Below are positions 61,401 through 64,000 of a DNA stretch of 64,000 nt, piece after piece (position 1 is the stretch's first letter; every line of letters starts with the position of its first letter). Both the position numbers and the translations under genes were made by a program. The DNA lies in the NCBI RefSeq assembly GCF_041296385.1, contig NC_091034.1, forward strand, positions 1,810,807-1,874,806, in the 5' to 3' direction. The notes beneath the pieces were generated by a model. It was not told the origin of the DNA. It saw only the letters and a program-made list of their open reading frames with translations, and made no database searches. The stretch comes from Aphelocoma coerulescens. Its lineage: Eukaryota; Chordata; Aves; Passeriformes; Corvidae.

Positions 61401-63379
61401 TGAGAGGTTCTCTGCACACAGCTGAGGTGTGGTATTGTATTAAAAAGAATCCATTTAAAAGCTTGTTTATTGTGATTCATGATGCTGTGGTACACTGGAG
61501 TTTGTTCAGCAAACAAACTGGAATGATGGTGGAAGTTACACAGTTGCCAAGGTGGTTTGACAGGGGATGTTCCCGAGAAAAGTGTGCAATGATAATTACT
61601 TTTTTTAGGATGTCAGATTTTTTGGGTTGCCTGCTTGTGTGCTCTGCTGGGCTTTGCTCTTCTTCAGATGCTTTGCAAGAACGATTCAAACAAGGCAGAG
61701 GAAGTGAAGCCACAGAAGGGCGACTCCGAAGATGAGACTGAAGTGGAGGTGGAAGATGCTGTACAAAAAGTGTGCAGTGCAACTGGGTGTTCAGTAGGTA
61801 TCGAGGAGCCTTTCTGTGCTTAATGTTGAAACCTCCTTGATACATGAAAGTAGTCCTGGGGAAAAGTTCTAAAAAACACTTGTCTTGGACAAACTTGAGT
61901 ACCATGGCCATCAGTCAGGGTGCGTCTCATCCTAGAATCAACCCTTAAATGCAGGTGAAATACCTACTTTCTGTGGATGCCTAATAATTTTGGAAGGTTT
62001 GTCATGCAGCTCTCATAAAATTCACTTGGAAACAAATCCTGTAAGTTCTGAAATCCTTTGGGGCTATTGAAGATCCCAGATGTCTGGATAATCTGTGACT
62101 CTTGGCTCTTGGCACTGTGCAGGTGCCTAGAACAGAAGGGGCCAAGAGGGAAACTTATGCTGAAACAGCATATTCCTTTTTCCTGATATCTTCAGGAATT
62201 TAAGGTTTTCCCCCTCACCTTTTCAGAAGTGAAGCACAGACCAATTGAGTGATCATAAAAGCAGCAGCCCCCTCTCAGTGGTGCAGGTGTTGTTAAGTCA
62301 ATGTAGGTCAGAGATTTGAACTTCCTCAGTGTTCTCCTTCCCCTCTTGTGGACAGGACACTGATTTAGTGAGCCACGTTCTGGAAGTGGAGGACTACAAC
62401 GTGGAATCTGCAATATTTGCCATCTTGCAAGTGAAGGAAGGGGAAGGAATAGGTGAGTCACAGTTTGTCACCTGGGGCTTCAGGTGGCTGTGATGTTGGT
62501 GTTGGGGACAGAAACAGGGCAGGTGGGGTTTGTGTGCTGCCACTTCAGCCTTCTGTGCTCAGGAAGGTTGGTAGTGAGGGCAGCTTCAATCCAGCTTCCA
62601 AAAAACCCCGGGACTTCTGGGAGAAGGAGTTGGCTGACAGTGCAGCAGCTCCTGGGTAGAGTGTGTCTGAGGAAAACCTCTGCTGTTGGTAGGTACCGAG
62701 GAGCAGCAGGAGCCCCCGGGCAGCGAGCAGAAATCCTGCAGCAGAACACTGTGGGAGGAGAATGGAAGTGGTTCAAGAATCTTTGGAAATCAGAGCTTGC
62801 ATCAAGGTGAACCAAAAAACGACAAGGGACGGGCTGGATCCAGGGAAGAGAACCGAGCCAGCAGAAACCCAAAGGTGTGTGAGGGGTTTGGCAGCAACAT
62901 GAGCACCCTTCAGTGATTGGGGGATGTCCTAGCATTGCTTACTCAGCACCTCTCTTCTCCTTTCAGTTAAAACCAGCTTCTGCTCACTGCATGTTGTCAC
63001 TGGTGCAGCTGTGACTACTCTGCCACAAACATTTCCTGGTGACATGTGGCACTGTTCCCAAAACAACTTGGAATAAAGTCCTGATAAATACTTAGCAATG
63101 TCCTCTGGCAGCTGCCTTGGTATCTGCTTGTCTCCTTTATTACTTTTCCCCAGCTGAGCAGAACACGTGTGGTTTGAACTTTGTGTTTCCATCCTTCCCT
63201 TTCAGGTAGCCAAGAAACAAAGGAAGGAGCAGCAGCGGCTGGAGAAGAAGAAGCGGCAGGAGGAGAGGCACCGGCAGAAGGTCCTGGCCACCAAGAGGGA
63301 CAGTGCAGACAACAGGACAGAGACAGACCCGGGCAACCATGTCACCCTGGTGAAAGCCATGGCAGCCCTAAACATATGA
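55448..63379 (+). CDS. OTUD3: OTUD3, OTU-domain deubiquitinase, eight coding exons
   Basis: Coding exons are 55448-55620, 56325-56473, 57241-57353, 60898-61020, 61668-61793, 62356-62452, 62693-62874 and 63206-63379. Phase is kept throughout, giving 378 residues (human about 398). The OTU cysteine protease domain covers about 45-185, with catalytic Cys60 and Asp57 in [13 protein letters not shown] (split across exons 1 and 2) and the catalytic His166 in [10 protein letters not shown] (exon 4). A UBA-like segment follows ([15 protein letters not shown] in exon 5 into exon 6). The basic C-terminal exon ([20 protein letters not shown]) ends in LNI as in human. Human OTUD3 removes ubiquitin chains, with PTEN among reported substrates. 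The N-terminal linker is shorter than in human. The exon 4 donor (GAG/GTTGGT) is weak, and two residues present in human (FQ) appear to be missing at the exon 4/5 junction. Confidence 0.95.
55621..57240 (+). other. OTUD3: OTUD3 introns 1 and 2 (around exon 2)
   Basis: Intron 1 is 55621-56324 and intron 2 is 56474-57240. Intron 1 is GC-rich at its 5' end, as part of the island. No repeat recognised in either. Confidence 0.75.
57660..58195 (-). mobile_element. CR1 LINE 3' region, about 535 bases
   Basis: Reverse CR1: AATCCCAGAATGGGTCAGG, GTTGGAAGGGACCACAGTGG, then GAGGCTGAGCAGCCCCGGCT, CCCATTGGCCTCTTGGCCCC and GGGTTGTTCCTCCCCAGGGG, CTTGTTGAGCTTCAGACAG. It reaches further into the element than the other copies and is GC-rich, which creates long meaningless open frames. 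Confidence 0.88.
59088..59148 (-). mobile_element. CR1 LINE 3' end fragment
   Basis: Short reverse tail: AATTGGTAAGGTTGGAAAAG, ACCTTTAAGATCATGGAGTC, CAACC. Only the last 60 bases of the element are present. Confidence 0.75.
59260..59733 (-). mobile_element. CR1 LINE 3' end, about 470 bases
   Basis: Reverse CR1 tail with AGAATCAGAGAATCCCAGGT, GGGAGGGACCTTAAAGCCCA, TCCCTTCCAATATC-type block, AAGCCATTCCCCCTTGTCCT and CTCCAGGCTGAACAATCCCA. It is similar to the copies at 15999 and 53883, so these belong to one subfamily. Confidence 0.92.
61021..63205 (+). other. OTUD3: OTUD3 introns 4 to 7 (with exons 5-7 between)
   Basis: Introns are 61021-61667, 61794-62355, 62453-62692 and 62875-63205. No transposon or additional gene recognised. 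An AATAAA-like word at about 63073 is intronic. Confidence 0.75.
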
Positions 63380-63403
63380 CTCAGTGCTCTGCTGAGAAAA
63401 GTC

Positions 63404-63409
63404 AATAAA
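63404..63409 (+). terminator. OTUD3: Candidate polyadenylation signal, OTUD3
   Basis: AATAAA 25 bases after the OTUD3 stop codon. Use would give an unusually short 3' UTR. A longer form running past the window end is also possible. Confidence 0.4.
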
Positions 63410-63429
63410 ACTGATGAAGACAAAATTCC

Positions 63430-64000
63430 CCCCAAGAGAATTTCCAGGCACCCATTGTTATCTTAAAATCCATCTCTGCCGGGATTTCCAAGCACGAGAG
63501 AACTTCCTGTTCCTTTGCTTGTGGGGAGGACAATTGCTCACTGATTCTGCATCAGCCTGTGGTGAGAAGAGTTGTTTGAACTTAGCAGGAAGTAGAGACT
63601 TGGGTCTGTAATCTTGGAGTTAGATGAAGTTGAGAACCTTTTCTTCACACAAAGGTGTCACATTTGTTTGACATCTCTTGATGTGCCTGGATTTTTTTTT
63701 TTTTTTATTTGATTATGCTTGGAGGAGCTTTATTTTACCTTGCTGTCAGGGAAAGCTTAACAAATCTCAACTCAGGAATATCCCTGGTGGGTTTTTTTCT
63801 ATTTAAATTCAAACAAAGTAAGGGAACAGAGTCCCAGAATCCTTTCCAAAGCAAAGTATGTCAGGCAGCACTGTCTCAAACATGACATTCCTCTTTTCTT
63901 TGCCATGCAGGAGTGCAGTGACAAGTTTTAATCTCACGAGAACTGCTAGCTTTGCACTGGGCTGGCTCAGAAGTGATTAATACATGGAGGGAGATTGGGA
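63430..64000. other. OTUD3 3' flank or extended 3' UTR
   Basis: AT-rich sequence with a T-run near 63691-63706. No gene or repeat recognised before the window ends. Confidence 0.55.

Noticed and set aside
1..64000. CRISPR arrays, bacterial operons, phage or plasmid features
   Set aside because: The window is vertebrate nuclear DNA; the tandem repeats found have no spacer structure or associated genes.

Overview
This is a 64 kb piece of a vertebrate nuclear genome, almost certainly a songbird or other passerine. Genes are split by GT-AG introns. About a dozen CR1 LINE 3' ends are scattered through it. One SINE (48219-48354) has a tRNA-Ile-like head joined to a CR1-like tail, the structure of the TguSINE1 family known from passerines. 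No bacterial, plasmid, CRISPR or viral coding structure was seen.

Five protein-coding genes can be read from exon homology and splice sites. In order: the last exon of NBL1 (+, 1-200, BMP antagonist DAN); HTR6 (+, 5493-8567, three coding exons, serotonin receptor 6); TMCO4 (-, 45190-11656, 13 coding exons including a 28-nt micro-exon, an alpha/beta-hydrolase-like membrane protein); RNF186 (-, 51611-50691, intronless RING E3 ligase with two C-terminal membrane segments); and OTUD3 (+, 55448-63379, eight coding exons, OTU deubiquitinase). Order and orientation match my recollection of human 1p36.13 (NBL1-HTR6-TMCO4-RNF186-OTUD3), so this is a conserved syntenic block, not a new gene cluster. 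The genes are not an operon and have unrelated jobs: BMP inhibition, neuronal Gs signalling, a poorly characterised membrane hydrolase family, ER-linked ubiquitination and deubiquitination.

The less ordinary content is mostly non-coding. A 10-unit, roughly 27-bp minisatellite directly upstream of the OTUD3 start codon carries a CACGTG E-box in every unit. The TMCO4 5' region has a GC-rich island with short tandem repeats and a G-rich repeat tract split by the SINE. A 14-bp CRE-like tandem repeat lies in the long TMCO4 intron 12, and a GAGCATCC-type degenerate minisatellite lies just 5' of HTR6. AT-rich, homeodomain-site-like stretches in introns may be regulatory. The avian RNF186 also appears to have a long N-terminal extension. 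I did not find a convincing wholly new protein system; the E-box array is the observation I would follow first.

Exon limits were assigned by hand from splice consensus, reading-phase continuity and remembered human orthologues. No alignment or expression data were used. UTR ends and transcription starts are estimates.
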